Part shown: piece by piece, positions 8,105-17,626 of the stretch | Numbering within the stretch: position 1 is the stretch's first letter | Layout of the letters: each line of letters begins with the position of its first letter | Origin: an aff. Roholtiella sp. LEGE 12411 | GTDB taxonomy: Bacteria; Cyanobacteriota; Cyanobacteriia; Cyanobacteriales; Nostocaceae | Direction: 5' to 3' | DNA: 64,000 bases | Assembly (NCBI RefSeq): GCF_015206995.1 | Contig: NZ_JADEXR010000005.1 | Location: 20,122 to 84,121, forward strand | Notes under the pieces: generated by a model | Databases searched by the model: none | Seen by the model: only the letters and a program-made list of their open reading frames with translations | What the model was told of the DNA's origin: nothing | Program-made: the position numbers and the translations under genes

Positions 8105-10009
8105 TTAATATGAACTTATTGATGCTCCTATAGGCTGTGCAACTTGCAATTTCACCGCGTCAACAATAGCATCGGCGTCAATTTTGGCAGCATGAAGCAA
8201 TTCTTCTGGTGTGCCGGAACCTGGCAGATCACAAACTGCTAGTTTAATTAATCGCAGTTGGGGGCCATTGTAAGTGAGAGTATTATTATTACCAGCAAAG
8301 GCATCAAGCACAGCAGCACCTAATCCGCCTTCACTCCAGTGGTCTTCAACGACTACTAAATTACCATTTGTCTCGCGTGCAGCTTGATGAAGTGTCTGCA
8401 CATCAATGGGTTTGACAGAATAAGCATCAATGACGCGTATGGTGATACCTTCATTTTTCAGGCGATCGCCAGCCTTAAGCGCTTCATGTAGTGTAATACC
8501 AGCAGCAATCACAGTGGCTTGATCTTTCTGCGAACCATAAACTACCTTGCTACCACCAATGGGAAATTCTTCATCAGCACTATAAATAACTGGTGTACTT
8601 TCCCGTGTGGTGCGGAGATAGACAACCCCATCGCGATCGCTCATTTGAGCTACTAGTTTAGCAGTCTGATTAGCATCACTAGGATAGAGTACAGTACTAC
8701 CCCATACTGCCCGGAAGGCAGCTAAATCCTCCAATGCCATCTGGGAAGGGCCATCCTGACCAATCGACACCCCAGCATGAGAACCAACTAATTTGATGTT
8801 GGCGCGTGAAATCGCAGCCATCCTTATAAAGTCGTAGGCTCTACTCAAAAAGGCGGCGAAGGTGGAAGCAAAAGGTTTGTATTGTCGCACTTGCAAACCT
8901 ACCGCAGCTGCTACTAGTTGTTGTTCAGCAATGTACATCTCAAAGTAGCGCTCAGGAAAGGCCTCGGCAAAATCTTCAACATAAGTAGAATTGCTCACCT
9001 CCGCATCAAGAGCAACTACATCAGGTTGAGCGGCTCCCAAAGCTTTAAGAGCATCACCATAAGCGCGACGTGTTGCTGTCTTTGCACCTTTCTCATAAGT
9101 GGGAAGTTGCAGTGGTTCAGGATTAACGATTGCAGCAGGTTGGCTTTGTTCTTCAGGTTTATCTACTTGGATTGTCATCTGGCGTTCACCACCTAACTCG
9201 GCGATCGCCTTTTTTTCCTGTTCTGGTTTCAGCACTTTGCCATGCCAACCACCTAAATCCTCTAAAATAGACACACCTTTGCCTTTTTTCGTCCGTGCAA
9301 TAATTACTGTGGGGCGATCGTTGACGCTCAAAGCTGCGCTAAATGCTTGATCAATCTCCATCAAGTTGTTACCATCAATCTCAATCGCTTGCCAGCCAAA
9401 GACTCTAGCACGATTAGCGTAGGCTTGTGTGTTCCAACCCAGTTCAGTCTGACCACGCTGACCTAGCCGATTGACATCGATAATGGCAATCAGATTGTCT
9501 AGGGTGTAGTGTGCGGCATGATCAAAAGCTTCCCATACTGATCCTTCAGCTGTTTCACTATCACCTAGTAGTACCCACACATGGTACGGGAGTTGATCTA
9601 AATATTTACCTGCTAGAGCCACTCCTACACCAATAGGCAATCCTTGTCCCAAAGAGCCAGTCGCTACATCAACCCAAGGTAAAACTGGTGTGGGATGACC
9701 TTCCAAGCGGCTCCCCAATTTCCGCAGCGACAGCAATTCCTCATCGGTGATTACCCCCGCAGCTTTGTACATAGCATAAAGTAGCGGTGCAGCGTGTCCT
9801 TTTGAAAGGATGAAGCGATCGTTATTGGGGTAATGTGGATTGTCAAAGTCGTAGCGCAGATACTTGGATATTAAAACCGCTATCAGATCCGCAGAGGACA
9901 TTGACGAGGTAGGATGACCCGAACCAGCAATAGTTGTAGCGCGAATACTATCTACACGCAATTGTTGTGCCAGCTCATGCCATTGGTGCAGTTGCTCCTG
10001 TGTGGTCAT
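8105..10009 (-). CDS. transketolase, short (animal-like) type
   Basis: Thiamine-diphosphate enzyme that transfers two-carbon ketol units in the pentose phosphate/Calvin network. The N-terminal domain has GSGHPTSSMSSADL and the ThDP/Mg motif GDSETAEG...NLIAIIDVNRLGQ. The middle domain has the catalytic Glu in YIAEQQLVAAAVG and the cofactor-loop segment AGVSIGQDGPSQMALED. A C-terminal transketolase domain follows. At 634 residues it is shorter than the usual bacterial/plant form, and the GDSE(T)AEGSVWEAFDHA segment resembles the animal-type branch, so it is probably not the main Calvin-cycle tktA. AGGA stands before the ATG. It stands alone. Confidence 0.92.
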   Translation of the reverse strand: MTTQEQLHQWHELAQQLRVDSIRATTIAGSGHPTSSMSSADLIAVLISKYLRYDFDNPHYPNNDRFILSKGHAAPLLYAMYKAAGVITDEELLSLRKLGSRLEGHPTPVLPWVDVATGSLGQGLPIGVGVALAGKYLDQLPYHVWVLLGDSETAEGSVWEAFDHAAHYTLDNLIAIIDVNRLGQRGQTELGWNTQAYANRARVFGWQAIEIDGNNLMEIDQAFSAALSVNDRPTVIIARTKKGKGVSILEDLGGWHGKVLKPEQEKKAIAELGGERQMTIQVDKPEEQSQPAAIVNPEPLQLPTYEKGAKTATRRAYGDALKALGAAQPDVVALDAEVSNSTYVEDFAEAFPERYFEMYIAEQQLVAAAVGLQVRQYKPFASTFAAFLSRAYDFIRMAAISRANIKLVGSHAGVSIGQDGPSQMALEDLAAFRAVWGSTVLYPSDANQTAKLVAQMSDRDGVVYLRTTRESTPVIYSADEEFPIGGSKVVYGSQKDQATVIAAGITLHEALKAGDRLKNEGITIRVIDAYSVKPIDVQTLHQAARETNGNLVVVEDHWSEGGLGAAVLDAFAGNNNTLTYNGPQLRLIKLAVCDLPGSGTPEELLHAAKIDADAIVDAVKLQVAQPIGASISSY

Positions 10010-10389
10010 AGTTGTTTTCCTGAATGAAAATACAGGGAATTTATCAACAAGTAATAGTGAAGGAAACTGGGGATTGAGAACTAGGTTAAAAACCGAATAA
10101 GTTATGAAGCGTAAAAAGAGATAAAAATATGAGTATGAGCAATTTTGGTCAGAGTATTTTTTCTTTCTTCTTTGGTTAACTTTAGATAGTAGGAAGAAGA
10201 ATAGCTTCTTTCTAATGGAATAATCGTTGTTTCTCTCTCAAGGCAGACAAAAATTACAACCGATTTTATTATTTTAGATGGATGTATTGATTAATACTAA
10301 CTGTAATTAATTTCACCTGGAATTTTCTACTTAGTCTTGAGTTGATTACAAAAAACGCCAATAAAATTGATTAAATGCAAATTTAGAAA
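10010..10389. other. intergenic stretch, 380 bases
   Basis: AT-rich spacer between two minus-strand genes. I see no coding frame, tRNA or clear hairpin. It should contain the transketolase promoter. Confidence 0.5.
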
Positions 10390-10854
10390 TTAAGAAATAA
10401 GTTTTTCCATAACGAAATTGATGAATTTTTGACCATTATGTTCTACCTCTTGCTTTCTAACAACCATAAAATTTTTGCTTTCAAAGAAAGGTTTAGCTGT
10501 AATACTGGCTTCTGTAAATAGCTTTTTAATCTCTAAAGCCCTTGCCTTTGATTCAATCTGTTCTAAAATTTGTGTGCCAATTCCTTGCCTTTGAAAATCT
10601 TTATGGCAATAAAAGCAGTCAATATGACCAGTCGCTTCTAATTGCCCAAAACCAATAATTTTATTATCCTCCTCTGCCACATAAGTAAACTTATCTCCTA
10701 AACGCTTAATCCAAACTTCGGTATCTGTATTTTTTGGTGCCCAAGCATCTACTTGTGCTTTTGTATAATCGTGAATATTAACTTCATGAACGGTATCATA
10801 AAATAATTTGATAATTTCTTCAGTATCGTCTATTTTAGATATTCGCAAATGCAT
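10390..10854 (-). CDS. GNAT-family N-acetyltransferase
   Basis: Single-domain GNAT acetyltransferase of 154 residues. The central strand-helix with the acetyl-CoA pyrophosphate loop is readable (DFQRQGIGTQILEQIE, the Q/R-x-x-G-x-G/A motif). It is preceded by the beta-4 strand GHIDCFYCHKD and followed by FFESKNFMVVRKQEV. It resembles the YafP/Acetyltransf_10 group. The substrate is unknown; small molecules or protein N-termini are both possible. It starts divergently from the small membrane protein gene. Confidence 0.88.
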   Translation of the reverse strand: MHLRISKIDDTEEIIKLFYDTVHEVNIHDYTKAQVDAWAPKNTDTEVWIKRLGDKFTYVAEEDNKIIGFGQLEATGHIDCFYCHKDFQRQGIGTQILEQIESKARALEIKKLFTEASITAKPFFESKNFMVVRKQEVEHNGQKFINFVMEKLIS

Positions 10855-10995
10855 GATAAAGGTGATTGATGATCAAGAACTATATGAAAAATATTATCAG
10901 CGATCGCAAGTGAGTTCAGAGCTTCTCATCGTCAGCCGGGTATATGCTGATAGTCCTACGTCAGTTTTAGTTTCCACACTTAAGGCGAGGTTTTT

Positions 10996-11250
10996 ATGGC
11001 TTTACCAACTGAAGAATTCTCAGTGCCAAAGCGCACACCAAGCACAGTTCAAGAAATTCCCTCTCCCGGTATAACTCCCAAAGATTCACTAATTGCTAAA
11101 GGCTGGCAACGTGAACAGTATATCGGCATTACAATTCTTTTGCTAAGCTTGGTCGCCGTTGTAGGGTTTTTTAGTCGCCGATTTGAATATGCGCTGTTGT
11201 TTGCTTTTGTCCTCAGCATCATGCTGATTGTGTTCTTTCTGACTGTTTAA
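10996..11250 (+). CDS. small two-helix membrane protein
   Basis: An 84-residue protein with a polar, proline-containing N-terminus and two hydrophobic segments (YIGITILLLSLVAVVGFF and YALLFAFVLSIMLIVFFLTV) separated by SRRFE. It is probably a helical hairpin in the thylakoid or plasma membrane. A purine-rich AAGGCGAGG precedes the ATG. The aldolase gene follows closely, so they may be cotranscribed. I do not recognise a family with a known role. Confidence 0.65.
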   Translation: MALPTEEFSVPKRTPSTVQEIPSPGITPKDSLIAKGWQREQYIGITILLLSLVAVVGFFSRRFEYALLFAFVLSIMLIVFFLTV

Positions 11251-11341
11251 TGGTAGAAGTTTGCTGAAAGATCACCAAAGACACTGCGCCTCCAGTCAAG
11301 AGTTCCCTAACCGCGATACCCAATCTCCAGTCAGAGTCAAA

Positions 11342-11974
11342 ATGCCTAATCAACTTTGGTTATCACAGTTGCAACAACACAGAGCGATAGCAGTTATCCG
11401 CGCCCCCAAAATGAAGTTGGGACAGCAAATGGCAATGGCTGTAGCATCTGGCGGAATGCAGCTAATTGAGATTACCTGGAATAGCGATCGCGCAGCGGAA
11501 TTAATCAATCAATTGCGTTCAGAATTACCAGCCTGTATTATTGGCACTGGTACGCTGTTTAATGTGCAGCAGCTACAAGAAGCGATCGCATCTGGGGCAC
11601 AATTCCTCTTCACACCCCATGTTGATCCGGCAATGATTCAAGTAGCTGTAGAAAAAGATGTACCCATTATCCCAGGAGCACTGACACCTACAGAAATTGT
11701 TACCGCTTGGACTGAGGGTGCTAGTTGTGTGAAAGTGTTTCCCGTGCAAGCGATGGGAGGAGCTAAATATATTAAAAGTTTACAAGGCCCGTTGGGTCAG
11801 ATTCCCTTAATTCCTACTGGCGGCGTTACTCTAGAAAATGCCAAAGAATTTTTACAAGCAGGAGCGATCGCCGTAGGTTTAAGTGGTGAATTATTTCCCA
11901 AAAAGCTTGTCACAGATGGAAATTGGGAAGCGATCGCAACTCAGGCAAAAAACCTGATACAACAGTTAAATTAG
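11342..11974 (+). CDS. eda: KDPG/KHG aldolase
   Basis: Class I aldolase cleaving 2-keto-3-deoxy-6-phosphogluconate (Entner-Doudoroff) and/or 4-hydroxy-2-oxoglutarate. The (beta/alpha)8 barrel is complete at about 210 residues: IEITWNS with the catalytic Glu, GTGTLF, TPHVDP, PGALTPTE, the Schiff-base Lys in CVKVFPVQ and the phosphate loop IPTGGV. The frame extends upstream to a TTG at 11261, but the family N-terminus begins at the ATG used here. The symbol reflects the family. Which substrate dominates cannot be told. Confidence 0.9.
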   Translation: MPNQLWLSQLQQHRAIAVIRAPKMKLGQQMAMAVASGGMQLIEITWNSDRAAELINQLRSELPACIIGTGTLFNVQQLQEAIASGAQFLFTPHVDPAMIQVAVEKDVPIIPGALTPTEIVTAWTEGASCVKVFPVQAMGGAKYIKSLQGPLGQIPLIPTGGVTLENAKEFLQAGAIAVGLSGELFPKKLVTDGNWEAIATQAKNLIQQLN

Positions 11975-12081
11975 ATTATGATGCAATCACTGAAAACACA
12001 TGTCTATTGCAGCAATAGACATGAAAATAAAGGTGAAACCTGACAACTTTCCCAAGGCTCCATTATTTGAGTGTATTTACT

Positions 12082-12594
12082 ATGAAAACCATAAATTATG
12101 ATCACTGGGCGCGTCGCTTAAAAATACTCCTCGCCAGTACAGCGCTTTCCTTGAGTGTTGTTAGTACTAGTTCAGGCGAAGTTTGGGCAAATTCCAAAAA
12201 TCAGATGATTGCACAACAAGTCCAGACATTACAACAATCTGATCAGCGCTGGATTCAAATTAGTCTTTCAAAGCAGCGGTTAATAGCTTGGGAAGGTAAC
12301 AAAGTTGTTTATGGGGCCAAGATTTCTTCTGGTAAAAAATCCACTCCCACACGGATTGGGACTTTTAAGATTCAATCCAAGTTGAGGTCTACCCGTATGC
12401 AGGGTAGGAACTACGACGTTTCCAACGTTCCTCATGCAATGTTTTACGAAGGAAATTACGGTATTCATGGTGCTTACTGGCATAAAAGATTTGGCACTCC
12501 AGTCAGCCACGGTTGCGTAAATCTTGCACCTAAACATGCTCAATGGCTATTCAAGTGGGCATCGTTAGGGACACCAGTAGTTATCCAGAAGTAG
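12082..12594 (+). CDS. L,D-transpeptidase (YkuD), copy 1
   Basis: Periplasmic cysteine transpeptidase that makes 3-3 peptidoglycan cross-links or attaches proteins to the wall. An N-terminal signal sequence (KILLASTALSLSVVS) is followed by a single YkuD domain. The catalytic set is seen as His129 in YGIHG and S-H-G-C-V-N-L with His143 and Cys145. The ATG is preferred over a TTG five codons upstream. The next gene is a clear paralogue. There is no LysM or other wall-binding domain. Confidence 0.92.
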   Translation: MKTINYDHWARRLKILLASTALSLSVVSTSSGEVWANSKNQMIAQQVQTLQQSDQRWIQISLSKQRLIAWEGNKVVYGAKISSGKKSTPTRIGTFKIQSKLRSTRMQGRNYDVSNVPHAMFYEGNYGIHGAYWHKRFGTPVSHGCVNLAPKHAQWLFKWASLGTPVVIQK

Positions 12595-13097
12595 TTAAGT
12601 ATAGCTAAAAGTCAGTTTTAGCAAAATCATAAATAACTACAAATCAAGACAATTGAGCAATTAAAAGTGAGATTTTCCGCTGTAAAACTCCGGGATCTCG
12701 ATATTAAACTTGAAATAGAATATAGAAAGGAGCATTAATCCCATTTGCCCCACAGAAATAAGCGTAAATCCTGACATTCATGTGTGAAATTACAAATGCA
12801 AATATTAGTTTAGGGAAAGTTTGCATTTGCTGATATTTACAACTGTTCAAAAATACCAATAACGCCAAAATCGAGCTGAATACAACAGAGTTACATACCT
12901 CAATGGACGGGTGTAACTAAATCAATAAAAAAGATAAAGGACAAGGGGAAAATGCCGAAAAGCCATTCCTCCTGTCTTTTTGTACTCTGCGGATAAGTTG
13001 CGTAAATCCTTCATAGTAACTTAGAAGTAGCTCTGGAATTTGTAGCGTTCCAGAAAATTACTTCATGATTTTTGCGTAGTTTAGAAGGTGATGCATA
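12595..13097. other. intergenic stretch, 503 bases
   Basis: Spacer between the two L,D-transpeptidase genes. I see no gene or strong hairpin. Its length suggests that the second gene has its own promoter. Confidence 0.5.
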
Positions 13098-13637
13098 ATG
13101 CAAAGCTGGATTCGCAGTGGCGGAATTCGTGGCTCAAGGGCTTTTTGTACAAGCGTGGCGCTGATGGCGGCGACGTTGTTCTCCTGTTCGCCACCGTTAA
13201 CGGGTGATCCCAATTCTGCTATAGCCAGAGCCGAGTCAGTAAACGAAAACAGCATCATAGCATCTGACATTAGGCAAATATCCCAACCTCGCTGGATTGA
13301 AATTGACTTGTCAGAGCAACGGTTACGTGCATGGGAGGGTAAAAAACTTGTTTATTCATACCGAATTTCCGGAGGTAAGCGCTCGACTCCCACACCCATA
13401 GGTAGATTTCGCATCAATTCCAAGTACCGTACTCATCGGATGCGAGGTAGAGGGTACAACATTCCTGATGTCCCTTACACAATGTATTTTTATAGGGGCT
13501 ATGCCATTCACGGTGCTTACTGGCATAATCGTTTTGGGACTCCAGTCAGCCACGGTTGCGTGAATTTACCAGTCAAGCAAGCTCGGAGGCTATACAACTG
13601 GACAAAAATGGGGACTTTAGTAGTGGTGCGTAGGTAG
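13098..13637 (+). CDS. L,D-transpeptidase (YkuD), copy 2
   Basis: Paralogue of the preceding transpeptidase, sharing RWI(Q/E)I(S/D)LS(K/E)QRL(I/R)AWEG and the active site H-G-A-Y-W-H...SHGCVNL (His138, His152, Cys154). The N-terminus has a hydrophobic stretch ending in TLFSC (Cys30), which could be a lipoprotein signal although the -2 residue is atypical. That would tether this copy to the membrane, whereas copy 1 has a plain signal peptide. The start ATG has AAGGTG upstream. Confidence 0.92.
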   Translation: MQSWIRSGGIRGSRAFCTSVALMAATLFSCSPPLTGDPNSAIARAESVNENSIIASDIRQISQPRWIEIDLSEQRLRAWEGKKLVYSYRISGGKRSTPTPIGRFRINSKYRTHRMRGRGYNIPDVPYTMYFYRGYAIHGAYWHNRFGTPVSHGCVNLPVKQARRLYNWTKMGTLVVVRR

Positions 13638-13643
13638 AAACTA

Positions 13644-13672
13644 GTAGAGACGTTGAATTGCAACGTCTCTAC
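13644..13672. repeat. dispersed hairpin gtagagacgttg, copy 1
   Basis: Perfect 12-bp arms (gtagagacgttg / caacgtctctac) around a 5-base loop, seven bases after the transpeptidase stop. A second copy lies at 26499-26527. It may double as a terminator. Confidence 0.75.
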
Positions 13673-13924
13673 CGTAGTCAATGTGGCAGATGTCACTTCC
13701 GTAGGAAAGTATCTGGTGAGATTTTTCTGTTTGTTCACAAGGACAAGCAATGAAAACTTGGTATAAAGTCACCCATCCAGATGAAGGCATATAAAATTCT
13801 TAACGGCTATGATGAAGTTAGGTTAAGTAAGTATTAATTTACCTACTCCTCTAGTTCCTAGCAGCTCAAAAATTTTTTAACTCTAAATCTTGCACCTTGC
13901 CCTCTTAAAGAAGGCTAATCAAGC

Positions 13925-13931
13925 AAAGGAG
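13925..13931 (+). promoter_or_regulatory. ribosome-binding site for a TTG start
   Basis: AAAGGAG ends eight bases before the TTG at 13940 but 17 bases before the next in-frame ATG (13949), so the TTG is the better supported start. Confidence 0.65.
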
Positions 13932-13939
13932 TATTCAAG

Positions 13940-15421
13940 TTGATATTTATGATTACGCATATAGAAATTCCTGTTATTGGCAAAGTTAAGCATCCACTAC
14001 GCTGGCTAATTGGGCTGATAGCGGCGGGTTCTTTGGTTGTTGTTGGCACAACTACCGCCTACAACTTGGTCAACCGAGGGACAAGCAAACAGGATATTAC
14101 ACAACTAACTTTGCCTGTAGAAGCGAAAAACGTCACTTTGCAGATTACTACCAGTGGTAAGGTAGTGCCAGTTGAAAGTGTGAACATTAGCCCAAAAAAC
14201 CCTGGAGTGCTAGGGCAATTATATGTGGAACAAGGCGATCGCATTCAGCAAGGGCAAATTCTCGCCCGAATGGATAGCGCAAATATTGATGCTCAAATCC
14301 GCCAGTACCGTGCAAACTTAACGCAAAGCCAAGCACAGTTAGCCCAAGCCGTGGCTGGTAGTCGTCCTCAAGAAATCGCTCAAGCTGAGGCGCGATTAGC
14401 CCAAGCCCAAGCCCAGCTAGCCGCAGCCCGTGCGGGTAATCGACCCCAAGAAATTTCTCAAGCTCAAGCCCAAGTGGATTCGGCTCAAGCAAAGGTGAAT
14501 TACACAAGTGAGCAGGTAAAGCGTTACCAATACCTGTATCAACAGGGAGCGGAGAAAAAACAATTACTGGATCAAGCTATCAGCGAAGACAAAAGTGCTA
14601 CAGCCGCTTTAGAAGAAGCACAAAAACGACTATCACTAGTGCAAAGTGGTACTCGTCAAGAGGAAATCGACCAACGCCAAGCAGCCGTTACTGAAGCACG
14701 AGCAGCCTTAGTACTGCTGGAAGATGGGACTCGTCCTGAAGAAATTCTTCAGCGCAAAGCAGCTGTTGCATCTGCTGAGGCTCAGTTGAAAGGTGTACAA
14801 GTGCAATTAGAAGATACAATTATTCGCGCTCCCTTTTCTGGGATTGTTACCCAAAAGTATGCCAACGTTGGCTCATTCGTGACACCTACAACTTCTGCTT
14901 CTACCAGTGCATCAGCAACTTCCAGTTCAATTGTCGCCGTAGCACGTGGTTTAGAAGTGTTAGCTCAAGTCCCAGAAGCAGATATTGGCAGAATTAAACA
15001 GGGACAGCAAGTGAAAATTGTCGCCGATGCTTATCCCGATCAAGTCTTTAAAGGTAACGTGCGCCTGATTGCTCCGGAAGCTGTAGTTGAACAAGGTGTG
15101 ACATCATTTCAGGTGCGGGTTGCCCTCGATACTGGCATAGATAAACTGCGTTCTGGGTTAAATGTCGATTTGACCTTTTTAGGCGATCGCGTCAACAATG
15201 CCTTAGTATTACCAACCGTGACGATTGTCACCGAAAAGGGCAAAACTGGCGTACTGATACCAGATCAGAACAACAAACCCCAGTTCCGCGAAGTTACAAT
15301 TGGGGCGCAGATCCAAGACCAAACTCAGATTTTAGAAGGAGTGCAGGCGGGCGATCGCGTTTTTATCAACCCACCCAAAGACTACAAAATTGAAAAGGCG
15401 AAACAACAGAATAATAAATAA
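13940..15421 (+). CDS. MacA/HlyD-like periplasmic adaptor
   Basis: Membrane-fusion subunit of a tripartite ABC exporter. One N-terminal membrane segment (WLIGLIAAGSLVVVGTT) precedes the first half of the lipoyl domain (GVLGQLYVEQGDRIQQGQILARMD). A long alpha-hairpin follows with internally repeated helical segments beginning R-P-Q-E-I or R-P-E-E-I. The second lipoyl half (IIRAPFSGIVTQKYANVGSFV) and beta-barrel complete it. A TTG start is used because of the ribosome-binding site. The stop TAA abuts the ATG of the permease, so the two are translationally linked. The ATPase expected next is instead about 5.3 kb downstream. Confidence 0.9.
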   Translation: MIFMITHIEIPVIGKVKHPLRWLIGLIAAGSLVVVGTTTAYNLVNRGTSKQDITQLTLPVEAKNVTLQITTSGKVVPVESVNISPKNPGVLGQLYVEQGDRIQQGQILARMDSANIDAQIRQYRANLTQSQAQLAQAVAGSRPQEIAQAEARLAQAQAQLAAARAGNRPQEISQAQAQVDSAQAKVNYTSEQVKRYQYLYQQGAEKKQLLDQAISEDKSATAALEEAQKRLSLVQSGTRQEEIDQRQAAVTEARAALVLLEDGTRPEEILQRKAAVASAEAQLKGVQVQLEDTIIRAPFSGIVTQKYANVGSFVTPTTSASTSASATSSSIVAVARGLEVLAQVPEADIGRIKQGQQVKIVADAYPDQVFKGNVRLIAPEAVVEQGVTSFQVRVALDTGIDKLRSGLNVDLTFLGDRVNNALVLPTVTIVTEKGKTGVLIPDQNNKPQFREVTIGAQIQDQTQILEGVQAGDRVFINPPKDYKIEKAKQQNNK

Positions 15422-16639
15422 ATGAACTTCCTAGAAAGTGTCCAAATGGCGGGAAAAACCCTGCTGTCGAACAAGTTGCGTAGCGCCCTGACAATGCTGG
15501 GTATTGTCATTGGTAATGCCTCAGTGATTGCCATGATTGGCATTGGCGAAGGAGGACAAAAGTACGTTTCCAATCAGCTGGAGTCGTTGGGGCCAAACCT
15601 GTTGTTTGTGATTCCAGGTAATCGAGAAACTCAGCGCGTCTCAAGAGATTTACCAAAAACGCTGGTGTTGGAAGATGCTGAAGCGATCGCTATTCAAGTG
15701 CCAACTATAGCAGCAGTAACTGCGGAATTGAACAGTAGGCAGGTGGTCACATACCGCAACAAAAATACTGATGTCAATATCATTGGTACAACTCCCAGCT
15801 TTTTGACGGTGCGGAACTTTGAAATTGACAAAGGACGATTTTTTTCTGAAGTAGATATGAAGCGCAGCAATCAAGTTGTTGTGCTAGGTACGAAGTTAGC
15901 AGAAAGACTTTTTGGTAGTAGCAGCCCCATAGGCCAGCAGTTACGGGTTAAAAACGCCAGCTTTCAAATCATTGGGGTGTTAACAGCCAAAGGCTCAAAC
16001 CTCGGTGTTAATTATGATGATGCGGTATTAATGCCCGTTGTCACAGTCGCAAACCGAATTGTCGGGCGAACTTCACCTTATGGACTAGAGTTAACATACA
16101 TTATCGCCTCGGCGAAGAATGCAGATAGTGTCGATGCAGCAGAGTTTCAAATTACTAATTTGCTCCGTCTGCGACATAAAATTATTGGAGAAGATGATTT
16201 CACCATCAATACTCAAAAGGATGCTTTGCAAACTGTCGGTCAAATCACAGGTGCATTAACAATTATGCTAGCTGCGATCGCCGGGATATCTCTGTTTGTC
16301 GGCGGTATTGGCATCATGAATATTATGCTTGTCTCTGTCACCGAACGTACCCAAGAAATCGGACTACGCAAAGCGATCGGAGCAACTGAGCAAGATATTT
16401 TGCTACAGTTCATGATTGAAGCTGTGATTGTTTCAGCAATTGGTGGCGTAGTTGGGACGGCGGTTGGTATCAGTGGCATTCTATTAGTGGGAGCCTTGAC
16501 TCCTTTAGAAGCGAGCCTTTCTCCCGTGGCGATCGCAATGGCTGTTGGTGTCTCTGGTGGTATTGGTTTATTCTTTGGCGTTGTTCCCGCACGTCGCGCG
16601 GCTAAACTCGACCCCATCGTGGCTTTGAGAAGCGCTTAG
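15422..16639 (+). CDS. MacB/DevC-like ABC transporter permease
   Basis: Membrane subunit of a mechanotransmission-type ABC exporter. TM1 sits within the N-terminal 45 residues (RSALTMLGIVIGNASVIAMI). A large periplasmic MacB_PCD domain (about 45-270) follows, then an FtsX domain with three helices and the conserved TQEIGLRKAIGATEQDIL motif. It lacks a fused ATPase, so it needs a separate partner, most likely the ATPase at 21970-22734. It starts directly after the adaptor stop codon. Confidence 0.92.
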   Translation: MNFLESVQMAGKTLLSNKLRSALTMLGIVIGNASVIAMIGIGEGGQKYVSNQLESLGPNLLFVIPGNRETQRVSRDLPKTLVLEDAEAIAIQVPTIAAVTAELNSRQVVTYRNKNTDVNIIGTTPSFLTVRNFEIDKGRFFSEVDMKRSNQVVVLGTKLAERLFGSSSPIGQQLRVKNASFQIIGVLTAKGSNLGVNYDDAVLMPVVTVANRIVGRTSPYGLELTYIIASAKNADSVDAAEFQITNLLRLRHKIIGEDDFTINTQKDALQTVGQITGALTIMLAAIAGISLFVGGIGIMNIMLVSVTERTQEIGLRKAIGATEQDILLQFMIEAVIVSAIGGVVGTAVGISGILLVGALTPLEASLSPVAIAMAVGVSGGIGLFFGVVPARRAAKLDPIVALRSA

Positions 16640-16657
16640 TGATGGAGATGGCAAAAA

Positions 16658-17536
16658 TTAATCTTCCTGATTAGATTGAGGTAAAGAAATATTTCCTAAG
16701 TAATTCACTAAATCACTTTGATTGGAGAAATCCAACAGCGCCTCAGCTAACTCTTCTAGTTGAGTAATAGATAATGTCCGAATCTGCTGTTCTATATCCG
16801 CCTCAATTGCACCAAACCGACGTGTTAACTGACGCAGAATCAGTTGTAGTGCCTCCTGTTTCTTTCCTCGTTCTTCTCCTTGTTGCAACCCCTGTTGCAA
16901 TCCCTTTTGCAGAATGTCTTGGTAAATTACAGACTCTTGCATAATTTCCTCTCTAAACAGCTGTTTAATCAAATTTTTGTCAAACCGCAAACCAGCTAAA
17001 ACCTGTACGCAAGCTGATATATTCTGTCGCTCGTCTGTTTCCTCAATCATATCCACACTAGCAGCGACTTGCTCTAGTAAAGCTTGGGGTGAGTTGGTTT
17101 GAGTCAATGTCGCTAGTGGTAAGAGTGCAGGGTTAGCTAGCAGTGGTGTGGGATCTTCTTCCCATAAACGAATCACTCGATACGAGTGTCTGGTTTTCTT
17201 GTCTACATACTGAGTATTAAAAACAATTTCTGAGGAGGTGGGTTGTAAGAAAATCAACACCTGCTCAATATCACACCAGTATTCTCGCTTTAATCTGGTG
17301 TAGTAATCCAGCATCCGAAAATCAAGTGGGGTTTTGGATTTGGGTGTAGTTTGAAACTCTAAATGCAAGATTTGATTGGCGATTTGCAGGAACGTCACCG
17401 AATCAGCGCGAATAGGTTCGAGGTTGAGTTCGGTTTTGAGCACTTGGATATCTGAGGTGTTAATTGAGAGTAACCATCTGGCAAAATCGGCTGGGTAGTT
17501 TTCGGCTAGGTATTTGCAGGTGTTATCGTAACTCAA
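16658..17536 (-). CDS. Rpn-family PD-(D/E)XK nuclease with DUF4351 tail
   Basis: Rpn/YhgA-like recombination-promoting nuclease, often labelled putative transposase. The N-terminus YDNTCKYLAENYPADFARWL and the PD-(D/E)XK core (RADS...ILHLEFQT) are visible. A charged Q/E/G-rich region (QKGLQQGLQQGEERGKK) links to a C-terminal DUF4351 segment (LQLILRQLTRRFG...LEELAEALLDF). The start is a TTG, judged from the family N-terminus, with no strong ribosome-binding site. It is convergent with the permease and divergent from the CHAT gene. Such genes are numerous and mobile in cyanobacteria. The cellular role is unsettled. Confidence 0.88.
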   Translation of the reverse strand: MSYDNTCKYLAENYPADFARWLLSINTSDIQVLKTELNLEPIRADSVTFLQIANQILHLEFQTTPKSKTPLDFRMLDYYTRLKREYWCDIEQVLIFLQPTSSEIVFNTQYVDKKTRHSYRVIRLWEEDPTPLLANPALLPLATLTQTNSPQALLEQVAASVDMIEETDERQNISACVQVLAGLRFDKNLIKQLFREEIMQESVIYQDILQKGLQQGLQQGEERGKKQEALQLILRQLTRRFGAIEADIEQQIRTLSITQLEELAEALLDFSNQSDLVNYLGNISLPQSNQED

Positions 17537-17626
17537 GGGCGATGTGTGATTAGTAGTGTATTATACTACTTTACTACTGAAGCGATGCTGACGACAGGCG
17601 TAGATGCAGCAAGTTTATTTTGTCGT

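Larger units (their letters stand above)
13638..13939. other. intergenic stretch, 302 bases
   Basis: Starts with the palindromic hairpin at 13644-13672. The remainder has no gene and should contain the promoter of the exporter operon. Confidence 0.5.
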
